A DNA stretch of 29,323 bases from an uncultured Gardnerella sp. (GCA_947252975.1 CAMXWX010000010.1:1-29323), one strand, 5' to 3'; shown: positions 8,307-17,863, counted from the stretch's first letter. A program made the numbers and translations. The notes: generated from the sequence alone by a model not told the origin.

Positions 8307-9734
8307 TCATTTAGTTATTTTAGAATTTTTTACATTTTGACTCTTTAATTGCTGAGCAATTTGCAATTTTACTGCAATAATTCGCTTTACAGACTCATCA
8401 ATTCGAGACTCAGGTATATCACCTTGACGAACTGCATTAACAACAGAATAATACGCTTGACGCAAATTTGCAGGAGAAAGTAATATATCGATGCCTGCTT
8501 TAATTCCTGTAATTGCAGCAACTCCAGGAGAATAGCGCAACGATATTGCGCCCATTCCTAAAGAGTCAGAAATAAGAATACCTTTATAACCAAGCTTTTT
8601 ACGAGCTAAACCAGTAACAATTTTCTCAGACATGCTAGCAGGAATATCATCACCTGTAATCTTCGGATACGACACGTGACTGACCATAATAAACTTAACA
8701 CCAGTGTCTACAGCATCTTTGAATGGTACTAAATCTATTTTTCTTAACGCAAGTGGAGTTTGGTTCGAAACAGTAACGCCTTTGTGAGAATCCTCAAAAG
8801 TTGAGCCATGACCAGGAAAATGCTTATACGTGGCAAAAACGTGATGCTCTTGCAAACCGTCAGTAAACGCATCTGTCATATTTGCAACTAGCGAAGCATT
8901 AGAGCCGAATGAACGCTTGATCATCAGGTTATTATCCGGATTAGTAATCACATCAGCAACTGGAGCAAAATCAACATTAAAACCTAAATTCGAAAGATAA
9001 TTACCAATGTAAGCACCAGTTTTATAAGCTTTGCGAGTTTTCTTAGTCGCTCCAATATCCCTCATATTAGGCGAGGAATTAACACCCATTTGAGGATTTG
9101 AGCTAACTCGCGCAACAGTGCCACCTTCTTCATCAACAGCTACTAAAGCAGGCAGTGACACTCTAGATTCGCTTATTGATTGCAACCCAGAAATCATTTG
9201 CTGAATTTGATTAGGATTCTGAATATTCTCCCTGCTATACATTATTCCGCCAACAGGTATGGAATTAAACGACTGCTGCATTTGCGAGCCAGAAGATACC
9301 ACAGTCCCGTATGTTCCAGCTAATTCTTCAGGCTTAACTATGAACATTTGAGCAACTTTATCTTCAAGAGACATCTTTGATAGCACATTTTTAACAACAC
9401 TGCTATTAGGGTCAATCCCCCGTCTTGCTTGCCTTTTACGTGCTTGCTTTAGTGCTTCAAGTTTTTTAGCCACATCCGCAGGGTTAACTGTTTTCTTACT
9501 AACATAAGTTTTAGAAGAAACATTAAAAAAATGCGAGCGCATAACAGATACTGCAGCAAACATAGATATTGTAAGTAAAACAATAGCTATAATAGCCACT
9601 AAAATAGCAGCAAAACGCTTTCTTGGAACAACACTTGCAATTTGATTATGATGCTGAGCACTACGATATTGCATAGTGCGACCATCTACATAATGCGGAC
9701 TGCTTTGTAGTTTACGTGTCCTTTGCTTTCGCAT
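8307..9734 (-). CDS. Membrane-anchored GH3 beta-N-acetylhexosaminidase (NagZ-like)
   Basis: A glycoside hydrolase family 3 enzyme of the NagZ/beta-hexosaminidase group, which removes terminal N-acetylglucosamine from cell-wall fragments or glycans. The 475-residue protein starts with a basic cytoplasmic stretch, one transmembrane segment (about 40-64) and a charged linker, so the catalytic domain (about 118-455) is exposed outside. Key motifs are VDEEGGTVARV (200-210), KHFPGHG with its catalytic His region (304-310) and the nucleophile Asp390 in ISDSLGMGAI. The (beta/alpha)8 barrel is present without the second GH3 domain, as in NagZ. GAGG precedes the start. It lies 52 bp after the vWA/lectin gene and is probably cotranscribed. 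Substrate (peptidoglycan turnover or host glycan) cannot be decided here. Confidence 0.88.
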   Translation of the reverse strand: MRKQRTRKLQSSPHYVDGRTMQYRSAQHHNQIASVVPRKRFAAILVAIIAIVLLTISMFAAVSVMRSHFFNVSSKTYVSKKTVNPADVAKKLEALKQARKRQARRGIDPNSSVVKNVLSKMSLEDKVAQMFIVKPEELAGTYGTVVSSGSQMQQSFNSIPVGGIMYSRENIQNPNQIQQMISGLQSISESRVSLPALVAVDEEGGTVARVSSNPQMGVNSSPNMRDIGATKKTRKAYKTGAYIGNYLSNLGFNVDFAPVADVITNPDNNLMIKRSFGSNASLVANMTDAFTDGLQEHHVFATYKHFPGHGSTFEDSHKGVTVSNQTPLALRKIDLVPFKDAVDTGVKFIMVSHVSYPKITGDDIPASMSEKIVTGLARKKLGYKGILISDSLGMGAISLRYSPGVAAITGIKAGIDILLSPANLRQAYYSVVNAVRQGDIPESRIDESVKRIIAVKLQIAQQLKSQNVKNSKITK

Positions 9735-9786
9735 AACGAGTTTCCTCTAATTCGCTAAAAATGAACCAAAAAGTAGTAGCGTAATA

Positions 9787-11469
9787 CTAATGCCTATTTA
9801 TCTCACAAACATAGCCAGTTTTACCGCTAAAGGTTTTACGCAATGTAGGAGTCGTAAATAAATCATCGCGCTGATCATTCCAAGACCACTCATCATTTAA
9901 ACGCCAAAGCATAAGATAGAACTCAGGCTCTCCATCTTTATCGTTTCGACTTGGTTCTCCTGGCAACCAGTTTTCATACTTTACTTTTTCACCAGTAACC
10001 CAGTGCGCAAATACGTCACCATTCTCACGTTGCGAAGTATAACCGCCAATCCACACATACTTAACGCCTTCCTTTTTCGCCATATTGATTACCTTTTTCT
10101 CTTTACTCTTACTGGTAAGAGTTACTAAGTAACCACCATCTTGCATGCATGCACTATTAGCTTCAGTCCACTTCACATCGCCCTTATGTAGCACGAAGCG
10201 AGTTGCACCCTTCTTATAATTCTTCTTCTTAATTGGCTTAAACGACAAATCATCACCAATACCACCAGACTGATGATTCTTGGAATCTGCAACCAATGCA
10301 GAAACCACTCGATCAGCATACGCATTCGAAGAAGAATCAGAATCATATTCTAAACAATAAACATTATCTTGATTGACTCGAATTCTATTCATTACCTCTT
10401 GCATATCTGAAATTGAATTCATATCCCAGAAGTAACCATTCGTTTCATTCGCAATATTTTGCAGAGTACTTGAATCAGCTTCACTAGTACCAATCAAATA
10501 TACAGGAATACCTTTTTCTTTAGCTAAAGAAATAACCTCATCAGCAGTATGAGTACTCTCATTATCTTGACCATCAGTAAACGCAATTACGCAATTAAAG
10601 CCAGGATGATTAGAAGCATTAGTAATTCCGGTATAAAGTGCGTCATACAAAGCTGTCATGCCGTAAGGAGTCATATTATCAATGCCTGTAAGCAATCGAT
10701 CTTTATCGTTAGTATACGTTGCCATATACATTAAGTAACTATCGAAAGATATAAGCTCTCCTGTATCGCCAACCTTATAATTAAGATTGCGCACAAAATC
10801 ACTCATAGTACGTTTCATCGTATCTATAGAATCTTCCATAGATCCAGATTTATCAAGCAGAATTTCGTAATTAACACCTTGTTTATCTTTAATGCGCTCA
10901 ACTTTATGGATAAGTCTTTCAGCTTCTCTGCCACCACCAATCTTCTCACGAATTGCAGCAGTAGGAGAATCGATTTCCAAAGCTTTTCCACTACTATCAG
11001 TAAGCGAAAAGTACAGTTTTACATGAGGATATTTAGATACGTCAGAGTCAACAATTTTCAACTTATAATCCGCGTATTTATTGGATTTCATAATTTCTTT
11101 TCGCAAAGTTTCGTAAGGAATTTGTTTTGGTCTCATATAATCCCAAATGCAATACCCGAAAATACTTGAAAGAATAACAGCAATCATAACAATAATAGCT
11201 ATAATAATATTCCTTCGCTTCGCATCATTTTCAGCAGCAACTTGCGCATACCCGTATTGTTGTTGATACGGGTATTGTGTATTTGCTTCAGGGCGATAAT
11301 ACTGATTAGGAATGTTGCTGGTATAAAATACTTGCGTTTGCGCTTCAGGATGAGGCTGCTCTGCTTGCTGAGACTGAGTATTATTTGCTGAAGAAGTAAT
11401 TTCTGCACCACACTGCGTGCAGAACCTCGTATTATCTTTTAAAATAGCTCCGCAATTAACGCAGTACAT
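9787..11469 (-). CDS. Zinc-ribbon, vWA and C-type lectin domain membrane protein (560 aa)
   Basis: A multi-domain surface protein not assignable to a named gene. Residues 3-20 form a zinc ribbon (CVNC and CTQC). A Gln/Tyr/Pro-rich linker leads to a single transmembrane helix (about 87-108). The outer part has a von Willebrand factor A domain (about 200-365) with the MIDAS motif DKSGS (206-210), Thr272 and FTDG Asp299. It ends in a C-type-lectin-like domain (about 421-558) with YVWIGG, GEPSRND, WSWNDQRDD and GYVCE; Cys441 and Cys555 would make the canonical outer disulfide. The frame opens with a GTG 13 codons earlier, but zinc-ribbon proteins of this kind start at the MYCVNCG position, so I use the ATG at 11469. 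Likely roles are adhesion or glycan/protein binding; this is inference. Confidence 0.85.
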   Translation of the reverse strand: MYCVNCGAILKDNTRFCTQCGAEITSSANNTQSQQAEQPHPEAQTQVFYTSNIPNQYYRPEANTQYPYQQQYGYAQVAAENDAKRRNIIIAIIVMIAVILSSIFGYCIWDYMRPKQIPYETLRKEIMKSNKYADYKLKIVDSDVSKYPHVKLYFSLTDSSGKALEIDSPTAAIREKIGGGREAERLIHKVERIKDKQGVNYEILLDKSGSMEDSIDTMKRTMSDFVRNLNYKVGDTGELISFDSYLMYMATYTNDKDRLLTGIDNMTPYGMTALYDALYTGITNASNHPGFNCVIAFTDGQDNESTHTADEVISLAKEKGIPVYLIGTSEADSSTLQNIANETNGYFWDMNSISDMQEVMNRIRVNQDNVYCLEYDSDSSSNAYADRVVSALVADSKNHQSGGIGDDLSFKPIKKKNYKKGATRFVLHKGDVKWTEANSACMQDGGYLVTLTSKSKEKKVINMAKKEGVKYVWIGGYTSQRENGDVFAHWVTGEKVKYENWLPGEPSRNDKDGEPEFYLMLWRLNDEWSWNDQRDDLFTTPTLRKTFSGKTGYVCEINRH

Positions 11470-11562
11470 GATTTTCTTCTTTCTCTTCCTTATTAGTAAA
11501 ACATTCACATACAGTTATAAAAAACCAAACTATCTATTAATTCTATACCCTGCTTCAAACAC

Positions 11563-11604
11563 AAAGCCGAGGATATCGCAACAAATGCAATTATCCTCGG
11601 CTTT
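11563..11604 (-). terminator. Strong terminator after the amylopullulanase gene
   Basis: AAAGCCGAGGATA and TATCCTCGGCTTT form a perfect 13-bp stem with a 16-nt loop, 45 bp past the pullulanase stop. It isolates that gene from the vWA/lectin gene. T-rich flanks on both sides would allow it to work in either direction. Confidence 0.85.
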
Positions 11605-11649
11605 TATAATGAGCGAACTTATTAGTTTATTTATTTACTAATAAAAACC

Positions 11650-14600
11650 TCACGAATTCCTATAGCGCTTGTGACTCTTAATACGAAGTAGCAATACGCT
11701 CGCAGCAGCAATAAGTATTGAGCATACAGCAGTAACTACGAATATATTACTGCCTGTTGCACTTAAACTATGAAGCTGTTGCGAAACTGCATTGTTTGTT
11801 ACTGTGATATCTGTCCAAGCAACTTGATTACCTTTCTCGTCAACCAAAACAACCGTATGCTTTCCGATGTATCCAGCTGGGAATTGAGCATCAAACTGAG
11901 GCTTGCCATTAACCATGCGAACAGTCACAAACTTTGAACCATCAGCACCCTTAAGCAAACGAGGAGACGAGTAAATGTACGCGTATGCATAAACTACTCC
12001 ATCGCGCTGCAAACGCTCGATGAACTCGCTGTTTACAAGATTAATTCTTACACTGTTAACAACACCTGCAGTTGCAACGTTATTGTTACCAACGCTAAGA
12101 GTTCCCTTTAATTCTGGATTAAGCTGCTGAACAGTTTTCGGAGCAACAGGTACAGGAGTGGATTCTGCTGGTTTAGTTGGCGCAGAATGCTCAGACTTTG
12201 CCGGTGCAGACTGTTCAGACTTAGCACGCGCGGACTGTTCAGACTTAGCACGCGCGGACTGTTCAGATTGCTCAGCTGGAGTTTCAGTCTTAGACTGATC
12301 CGGCTTAGTCTGATCTGGCTTAGACTGATCCGGCTTAGTCTGATCCGGCTTAGCTGGAGTTTCATGCTCAGATGGCTGAGGCTGAGGAGCCGGTGCCGGA
12401 GACGGTGTTGGTGCAGGCTGAGGCGTTGGCACCGGAGCCGGAGCAGGTGATGGCGAAGGCTGTGGACCAGGCTGAGGAGCCGGAGCAGGATTCACAGGAC
12501 CAGGAGTTGGAGCTGGAACTGGCGCTGGTTGCGGACCAGGCTGCGGCTGAGGTCCAGGAGCTGGTGTTGGAACTACAGGAGCAGGAGCAGGTGGCTGAGG
12601 CGTTGGCGTCACAGGACCAGGACCAGGCTGAGGCTGAGGTTGAGGACCAGGCTGAGGATTTACAGGACCAGGTGCCGGCGATGGCTCAGGCGCAGGATTC
12701 ACAGTACCATTAACTAGTTCGCTTACGTCAGCAGGATGCAATTTATATTCAGCGACCTTTTCAAGATCAATAGAATTCTTATTATTCTTCTTTTCAGCAA
12801 CCTTCACAAGCACTGCAGTAGAAAGAGCAGAAACCTTGTAATTTCCACTATCGTCTACAGATGCTTCAGGGAACTTTGATGCATCATCACCATTAGCTTT
12901 TCCATCAGCAATGTGCACGTGATACTTTCCTTTGCCAATATTCACAGTAGATTCACTACTATTAGCGTTGAAAATAAACACATACGTTTTATCTTTGGCA
13001 TCAACACTAAACGCATTAATACCATCGCTGCTCTTAATCCAATGCATATTCTTATTAACATCAGAATATGTAGAATCGCGTAAAGCTGGAATTTCGTTTC
13101 TTAACTTTATCAATGCCTTGAAGTATTCAACAGCATCAGAATTCTTATTAACCAAATCCCACTTAACAGAATTGTCACTATCACCAGCATTGTAGCTATT
13201 CTTATTGCCGTTCTTGCTTCGTAAGAACTCTTGACCAAGCTCAAAGAATGGCATGCCATGAGCAAACATTACAAGCGAATTAGCAAGCATTACTCGCTTC
13301 TTAAGATTCTCTTCTGACTCATGAGGCAAAGATTTCTTCAACTTATCGTAAAGATTAAGATTGTCGTGAGCTTCAACATATTGCACAGTCTGACCTGCAT
13401 TCGCATAGTGTCTATCAGTGCAACTTGAGTTTCCAGGCTGGCAACCGTAAAGATTTTGCATTACCAGATTGTCACTGCCTCTATTCCCAGACACGAATCC
13501 AGCAACATCATCATCTCCTTTGCCTTTTACAGCATCACGGAAGGAATCGTTAAAGAATGCAACGCCATTATTGTCTGCAAGCTTATACGCATTAGGCTGA
13601 ATAGTGCGGTTTCCATAAGGCAATTGGCTCATATCCCAGCCTTCGCCAAGAATAATAGAGTTTTTATCAATGTCATAAACAGCCTTACGCACTTCCTTCA
13701 TGGTTTCAAGGTCAATTAATCCCATCAAATCAAATCGGAAGCCGTCAATACCGTACTCTTTAGCCCAATACTTTACAGAGTCAACAATATACTTTCGCAT
13801 CATTTTGCGCTCAGAAGCAGTATCGTTTCCGCAACCAGATCCATTAGTAAAGCTGCCGTCATCGTTGTAACGGAAGTAGTAACCTGGCACAGTTTGGCCA
13901 AAAGCGTTCTTTTGAGCGTTATAAACGTGGTTATAAACAACATCCATAATCACGCGCAAGCCAGCCTTATGCAAACCGTCAACCATTTGCTTTAGTTCCG
14001 CAATACGCGTAGCAGGGTTTGCTGAATCAGACGCATACGAACCTTCTGGAACGTTGTAATTGATTGGATCGTAGCCCCAGTTTTGAGCACCTGACTTGCC
14101 GTAACTCAAATCTCCTGCTTCATTCACAGAACCAAAATCATACATTGGCATGATTTGCACGTGAGTGATGCCTAGGGACTTCAAATAATCCAAACCAGTT
14201 GACTTGCTTCCATTCTTAGTGTCAGATTCAATTACACCGAGATATTTGCCGCGCTTTGCAACATCTACGCCAGAACTTTCATGAATCGAAAAGTCGCGAA
14301 TATTCATTTCTGCAATAGTCGCATCAGTTGGGCGCTTACCAAACGATGCCATGCGAGTTACAGGTGTTGCCATACTGCCACCGAATACAACAGATCTCAT
14401 TCCATTTCGCACAGCAGCTTTTGCATAAGGGTCTGGAGAATTATTAACAGCACCATCTGCAAAATGAACCTTGTACGTATAAGCAGTGCCAGCATTTGCA
14501 TCACTCGTAGTAATACTCCACACACTATTATTGCTTTCAAGCTTCATCTCTTGCGTTTTATCTTCTGGAGCATTCTCAGCATCAGACTGATAAGTTACCA

Positions 14601-17600
14601 GCTCAACTTTCGTAGCAGTTGGTGCCCAAAGCTTGAAAGTCGTAGAATTACCACTTACAACAGCACCCAAGTCGTCGCCAGCATAAGCGTATTTCTTATC
14701 AAATTCATCAGTGCGAACAATCTTAGAGCCTTTAACAGTTGACACAGACACTGTTTTAGGCATTCCACCAACACCCTTAATGCTGATTTCATACATTTTC
14801 TTAAGATCTAAGTCGTTTTTTGCAGTGATTACGATCTTATTATCCACAACAGCGACTTGCGAGATTTCTACTGCCTTATGTTGATCTTTCTTTGAATCTG
14901 TAACATCAGTTACAGTAACATTTTCCTTCTTTACTTCCGAAGGGTCACCGCTCACATTTACAGTAAATTCCTTCAAAGAAGTAATATCAGCATTAATAGC
15001 ATTAGACTTTGTATTGATTACATTTGGGCTTAAGTAAACTCTACTATCACCCTGCATAAGCCAGATTTCAGCGTTGCCAGTTTTGCCATCTTGGCTTACA
15101 GTGATTGCCTTTGCAGGAATCGCGCGATCGCCTTCACCAGGATCTTTAGCAACCCAATCGTTTCCTTGCATGGAATAGCGCACAATAAACTTCGGATCTT
15201 TCACACCAGAATCATCGTTGAATGTATATTCTGCAATCTTTCCGAAATCATCATGAGCCATAAAATCTCGCTTTACGCCTTCTTGCTTACCATACCAAGT
15301 CCAAAGATTCCAACCAGCGTAATCCTTGTTTGTTCTGCGGTAGTGAACAGTAACGTTTAACGTTTTAATGTTATTAAGCTTGTCAGCAACTTCAGATGGC
15401 GGTTCAGCAAAAGTATCTTCATTCCCGCTTATAACCCAAGCTTGACCTACTCCATCTTCGATATTATAAATAAAACGGTTTTTTGTTCCGTCCTTATGCC
15501 AATTTTTATTATCAGTTCCTGGATCAGTAGTGATAATAAATCCGACTTTTCCACTCTCGTAAGTGCCATCGGCCTCAACTGTGTAAGTCTTACCAAAAGC
15601 GTCTTGACCATTAAACGCATGCCAGCCTTTTATCTCTCTACCATCTGCATCTTTAAGACCCCAGATATAAACACCTTTATTCGTGTTTTTTTGATTATAG
15701 TGAATAACAATCTTTGTCTTTAATGCAGAAGGTTTTGAAGATTCAACCTTGCAAGGAACATCAGAAACATCAGCATTCCCGACAAGATTTTTGTTTACTA
15801 CATAATTCTTTGCACCAGCAGGAATAGTGAAATCGCCACTCTTCTGACCATTTACGTGATACCAATTACTTCCACCGTCGTTAAATACAGCTTTAAACTC
15901 ACCACGATTAGTAATAGTCTTTGCAAACCAATCATTGCAAACTTTGCGCATTGGCAATCCAGGAACTGCAGTCCAATTATCACCACTTATTTGATAATGA
16001 ATATTTACAGAACTTGGATTACCTGCTTTACCTTTAGCATTGAAATATACAGTTGTTGACTGGTCTTGAACATCGTCGACATTGTATTTTGGATCAGATT
16101 CATTGCGCGCTGCAATCTTTTTAACGTTATCCTTAGTTGCATCCACATGCAAAGCAATTGCAGAATAAGGAGCGATAGTCGCAGCAACCTTGCTATCTTC
16201 AACTTTAACAGTCTTAGAGCAGTCACCTGCAGCATAAACGTTGCAGTACTCACCATTTGGCAAATCAGTCTTATACAAAACTCTCTTTGCGTTTGGCGTA
16301 TTGTTGATTGCTAAGAAACCCTTCTTCTCGCGGCTAAATGCAATGTTATTATTGTCACTCTCCTGCCAATTAGTGACTTGAGCACCATTCACAGCATTAA
16401 AGAAGCCAATCATTCCACGAATCGAAGTCCAACGCTGAGTGCACTGCCAGCCAGTTTTTGGAGAACAATTTACATCTGGAACAGACGTATCGGTCGCATT
16501 AGGCGCACCATCATCCTTATGTCCATCCGCAAACCTGTACCCTGAATAAATGTTTGGGTTTCCATACGGGTAGCCAAGCATAAACGCGTTTGCAAGCTCG
16601 TAGCGAGGACCATCCTTATAAGTAAGAGTGCGCACATAATTTTCGCGAGGAGTATCCCAATTTGTTACAAAAATCGAAGCTTTATCGCTTTGAACAAGCC
16701 CATTAGTAATACTCTTTAGATTCGAAATTGATCCATAAAAATCGTTCTTTAAACGGTAGGAATACTGGAATTCGTTGACTTCGCCTTCGTTTAAATGCTT
16801 AGCTGGCTGGATTTCTGGAGCTTCAGAAGGATCGCCAATCGTCTCCTGCATCCACCAAATCTTGTCAGGAGTAGTATTTGCCTGCTTTGCAGCTTCAGCT
16901 TTAATGGCTTTCATATCCGCTGGCGAAATATGCTTAACGGCATCCACACGGAAACCAACAACACCCATCTTAAGCAAATCTGCAAAATACTTGCCTAAAA
17001 CTTGCTGAACATGCGGCTTTGAAGTATCCAAATCAAGCAAACCTACAAGCCTGTGAGTCCAAACTTCTTCAGCATTCTTGTAATTTTTAATATTTTCAGC
17101 ACTCTGATGGAAATCATCCTTAGTATATCCAGCTGTTTTGAAAGTTTGCGTAGCAGCATCGTATTCACTTCCACCAACGCCAACTTTATCTTTATTACCA
17201 GCACCAGTCATGTGATTAATAACAGCATCAGCAATGATTCCAACACCAGCAGCCTTGCAAGTCTGAATCATCTGCTTAAACTCAACTTCAGTACCGAGCT
17301 TAGAATCAAGCTTATAGCTCACAGGCTGGTAAGAAGTCCACCACTGAGAACCCTTTACATGATCATTCGGAGGAGACACTTGCACATACTTCACACCCTC
17401 AGGTTCGTAAGTTTTAGTGCACTCTTGAGCAATACTCTTCCAATTCTGCTGGAATGCAGTAACAATAACACCTTTACGGTTAAGAGTTAGATTTTCATTA
17501 TTTGAACTATCGCTAACAGCGTTTGCACTACCAGTAACAGCAAAACCAGTTACAAGCATTGCAACAGACGCAACAATAGCAACCATCTTCGATGCAAAGT

Positions 17601-17616
17601 GTCGACGATGACTCAT
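11650..17616 (-). CDS. pulA: Secreted cell-wall amylopullulanase (alpha-amylase + pullulanase, 1988 aa)
   Basis: Degrades extracellular glycogen or starch, cutting alpha-1,4 and alpha-1,6 links. Order: signal peptide (1-33, ending SANA); GH13 amylase (about 50-495; Asp225 in GFRVDAVKH, Glu258 in WWMQET, Asp321 in TNWD); CBM25-like module (about 518-620); two CBM41-like modules (633-740, 752-865); linker; CBM48 (982-1080); GH13 pullulanase (about 1100-1530) with NWGYDP, nucleophile Asp1296 (GFRFDLMG), Glu1325 (ILGEGWD) and EAHD 1415-1418. Then come a Pro-rich stretch (1640-1750), KPDQ and SEQSARAK repeats, a folded segment, LSATG (1951-1955), a hydrophobic helix and a basic tail, i.e. a non-canonical sortase signal. 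The start was moved to ATG 17616, which has AAAGGA behind it; the frame extends 10 codons further. Conserved region IV of the amylase has Trp where His is usual. Confidence 0.93.
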   Translation of the reverse strand: MSHRRHFASKMVAIVASVAMLVTGFAVTGSANAVSDSSNNENLTLNRKGVIVTAFQQNWKSIAQECTKTYEPEGVKYVQVSPPNDHVKGSQWWTSYQPVSYKLDSKLGTEVEFKQMIQTCKAAGVGIIADAVINHMTGAGNKDKVGVGGSEYDAATQTFKTAGYTKDDFHQSAENIKNYKNAEEVWTHRLVGLLDLDTSKPHVQQVLGKYFADLLKMGVVGFRVDAVKHISPADMKAIKAEAAKQANTTPDKIWWMQETIGDPSEAPEIQPAKHLNEGEVNEFQYSYRLKNDFYGSISNLKSITNGLVQSDKASIFVTNWDTPRENYVRTLTYKDGPRYELANAFMLGYPYGNPNIYSGYRFADGHKDDGAPNATDTSVPDVNCSPKTGWQCTQRWTSIRGMIGFFNAVNGAQVTNWQESDNNNIAFSREKKGFLAINNTPNAKRVLYKTDLPNGEYCNVYAAGDCSKTVKVEDSKVAATIAPYSAIALHVDATKDNVKKIAARNESDPKYNVDDVQDQSTTVYFNAKGKAGNPSSVNIHYQISGDNWTAVPGLPMRKVCNDWFAKTITNRGEFKAVFNDGGSNWYHVNGQKSGDFTIPAGAKNYVVNKNLVGNADVSDVPCKVESSKPSALKTKIVIHYNQKNTNKGVYIWGLKDADGREIKGWHAFNGQDAFGKTYTVEADGTYESGKVGFIITTDPGTDNKNWHKDGTKNRFIYNIEDGVGQAWVISGNEDTFAEPPSEVADKLNNIKTLNVTVHYRRTNKDYAGWNLWTWYGKQEGVKRDFMAHDDFGKIAEYTFNDDSGVKDPKFIVRYSMQGNDWVAKDPGEGDRAIPAKAITVSQDGKTGNAEIWLMQGDSRVYLSPNVINTKSNAINADITSLKEFTVNVSGDPSEVKKENVTVTDVTDSKKDQHKAVEISQVAVVDNKIVITAKNDLDLKKMYEISIKGVGGMPKTVSVSTVKGSKIVRTDEFDKKYAYAGDDLGAVVSGNSTTFKLWAPTATKVELVTYQSDAENAPEDKTQEMKLESNNSVWSITTSDANAGTAYTYKVHFADGAVNNSPDPYAKAAVRNGMRSVVFGGSMATPVTRMASFGKRPTDATIAEMNIRDFSIHESSGVDVAKRGKYLGVIESDTKNGSKSTGLDYLKSLGITHVQIMPMYDFGSVNEAGDLSYGKSGAQNWGYDPINYNVPEGSYASDSANPATRIAELKQMVDGLHKAGLRVIMDVVYNHVYNAQKNAFGQTVPGYYFRYNDDGSFTNGSGCGNDTASERKMMRKYIVDSVKYWAKEYGIDGFRFDLMGLIDLETMKEVRKAVYDIDKNSIILGEGWDMSQLPYGNRTIQPNAYKLADNNGVAFFNDSFRDAVKGKGDDDVAGFVSGNRGSDNLVMQNLYGCQPGNSSCTDRHYANAGQTVQYVEAHDNLNLYDKLKKSLPHESEENLKKRVMLANSLVMFAHGMPFFELGQEFLRSKNGNKNSYNAGDSDNSVKWDLVNKNSDAVEYFKALIKLRNEIPALRDSTYSDVNKNMHWIKSSDGINAFSVDAKDKTYVFIFNANSSESTVNIGKGKYHVHIADGKANGDDASKFPEASVDDSGNYKVSALSTAVLVKVAEKKNNKNSIDLEKVAEYKLHPADVSELVNGTVNPAPEPSPAPGPVNPQPGPQPQPQPGPGPVTPTPQPPAPAPVVPTPAPGPQPQPGPQPAPVPAPTPGPVNPAPAPQPGPQPSPSPAPAPVPTPQPAPTPSPAPAPQPQPSEHETPAKPDQTKPDQSKPDQTKPDQSKTETPAEQSEQSARAKSEQSARAKSEQSAPAKSEHSAPTKPAESTPVPVAPKTVQQLNPELKGTLSVGNNNVATAGVVNSVRINLVNSEFIERLQRDGVVYAYAYIYSSPRLLKGADGSKFVTVRMVNGKPQFDAQFPAGYIGKHTVVLVDEKGNQVAWTDITVTNNAVSQQLHSLSATGSNIFVVTAVCSILIAAASVLLLRIKSHKRYRNS
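12209..12267 (-). repeat. 24-bp tandem repeats coding SEQSARAK
   Basis: Two perfect 24-bp units (12209-12232 and 12233-12256) plus 11 bp of a third, with diverged copies on the low-coordinate side. They encode the stalk repeats SEQSARAK, SEQSAPAK and SEHSAPTK of the amylopullulanase. The units are multiples of three, so copy-number change keeps the frame. Confidence 0.9.
12288..12355 (-). repeat. 15-bp tandem repeats coding KPDQ(T/S)
   Basis: Four in-frame 15-bp units encode KPDQT, KPDQS, KPDQT, KPDQS in the stalk of the amylopullulanase. Alternate units are nearly identical (30-bp period). The Pro-rich segment at 12367-12699 next to it is also made of short degenerate coding repeats. Confidence 0.88.
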
Positions 17617-17683
17617 CAGTATCCTTTCCTCCATTGGTATCAACACGCTTCTTCCTTGGGCGCATTAATAGCCTCAATGCACA

Positions 17684-17720
17684 AACGATGGCTAGCACTA
17701 CTATGTTGCCAGCCATCGTT
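17684..17720 (-). other. 5' UTR hairpin of the amylopullulanase mRNA
   Basis: AACGATGGCT and AGCCATCGTT form a perfect 10-bp stem around a 17-nt loop, between the promoter and the start codon. No T tract follows, so it is not a standard terminator. It may stabilise the mRNA or modulate translation. Confidence 0.55.
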
Positions 17721-17760
17721 ATAAATATGCATTATCAGCGGAGAAAATTATAACATCTAC

Positions 17761-17811
17761 ATATTGACAATATTGCAATAACTATACAAAAAACTGTAAT
17801 AATGTCAATAT
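17761..17811 (-). promoter_or_regulatory. Amylopullulanase promoter with palindromic operator candidates
   Basis: On the minus strand TTGACA (17803-17808), a 16-bp spacer and TATAGT (17781-17786) form a strong sigma-70-type promoter. The perfect palindrome TATTGCAATA (17771-17780) abuts the -10 at the start-site position. ATATTGACA and TGTCAATAT (17761-17769, 17803-17811) are exact inverted copies flanking the core. Either could be a sugar-regulator operator. The predicted 5' UTR is about 155 nt. Confidence 0.72.
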
Positions 17812-17863
17812 AAATTTACTTCCAGCCGTCTTTCACTTCGCAGCTTACTTATTAGAACCTGCC

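Noticed and set aside
12209..12355. Possible CRISPR-like array
   Set aside because: The units are contiguous without spacers and encode in-frame peptide repeats.
12372..12713. Plus-strand frame rich in Glu, Ala and Gln
   Set aside because: It is the antisense of the Pro-rich stalk repeats of the amylopullulanase; the composition follows from the repeats.
14281..14742. 153-codon plus-strand frame inside the amylopullulanase
   Set aside because: Antisense to conserved CBM48 and pullulanase sequence; no motifs.
17528..17716. 62-codon minus-strand frame starting in the amylopullulanase 5' UTR with a hydrophobic start
   Set aside because: No ribosome-binding site, begins inside a hairpin, and runs out of frame over the signal peptide. 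A leader-peptide role was considered, but no codon run supports it.
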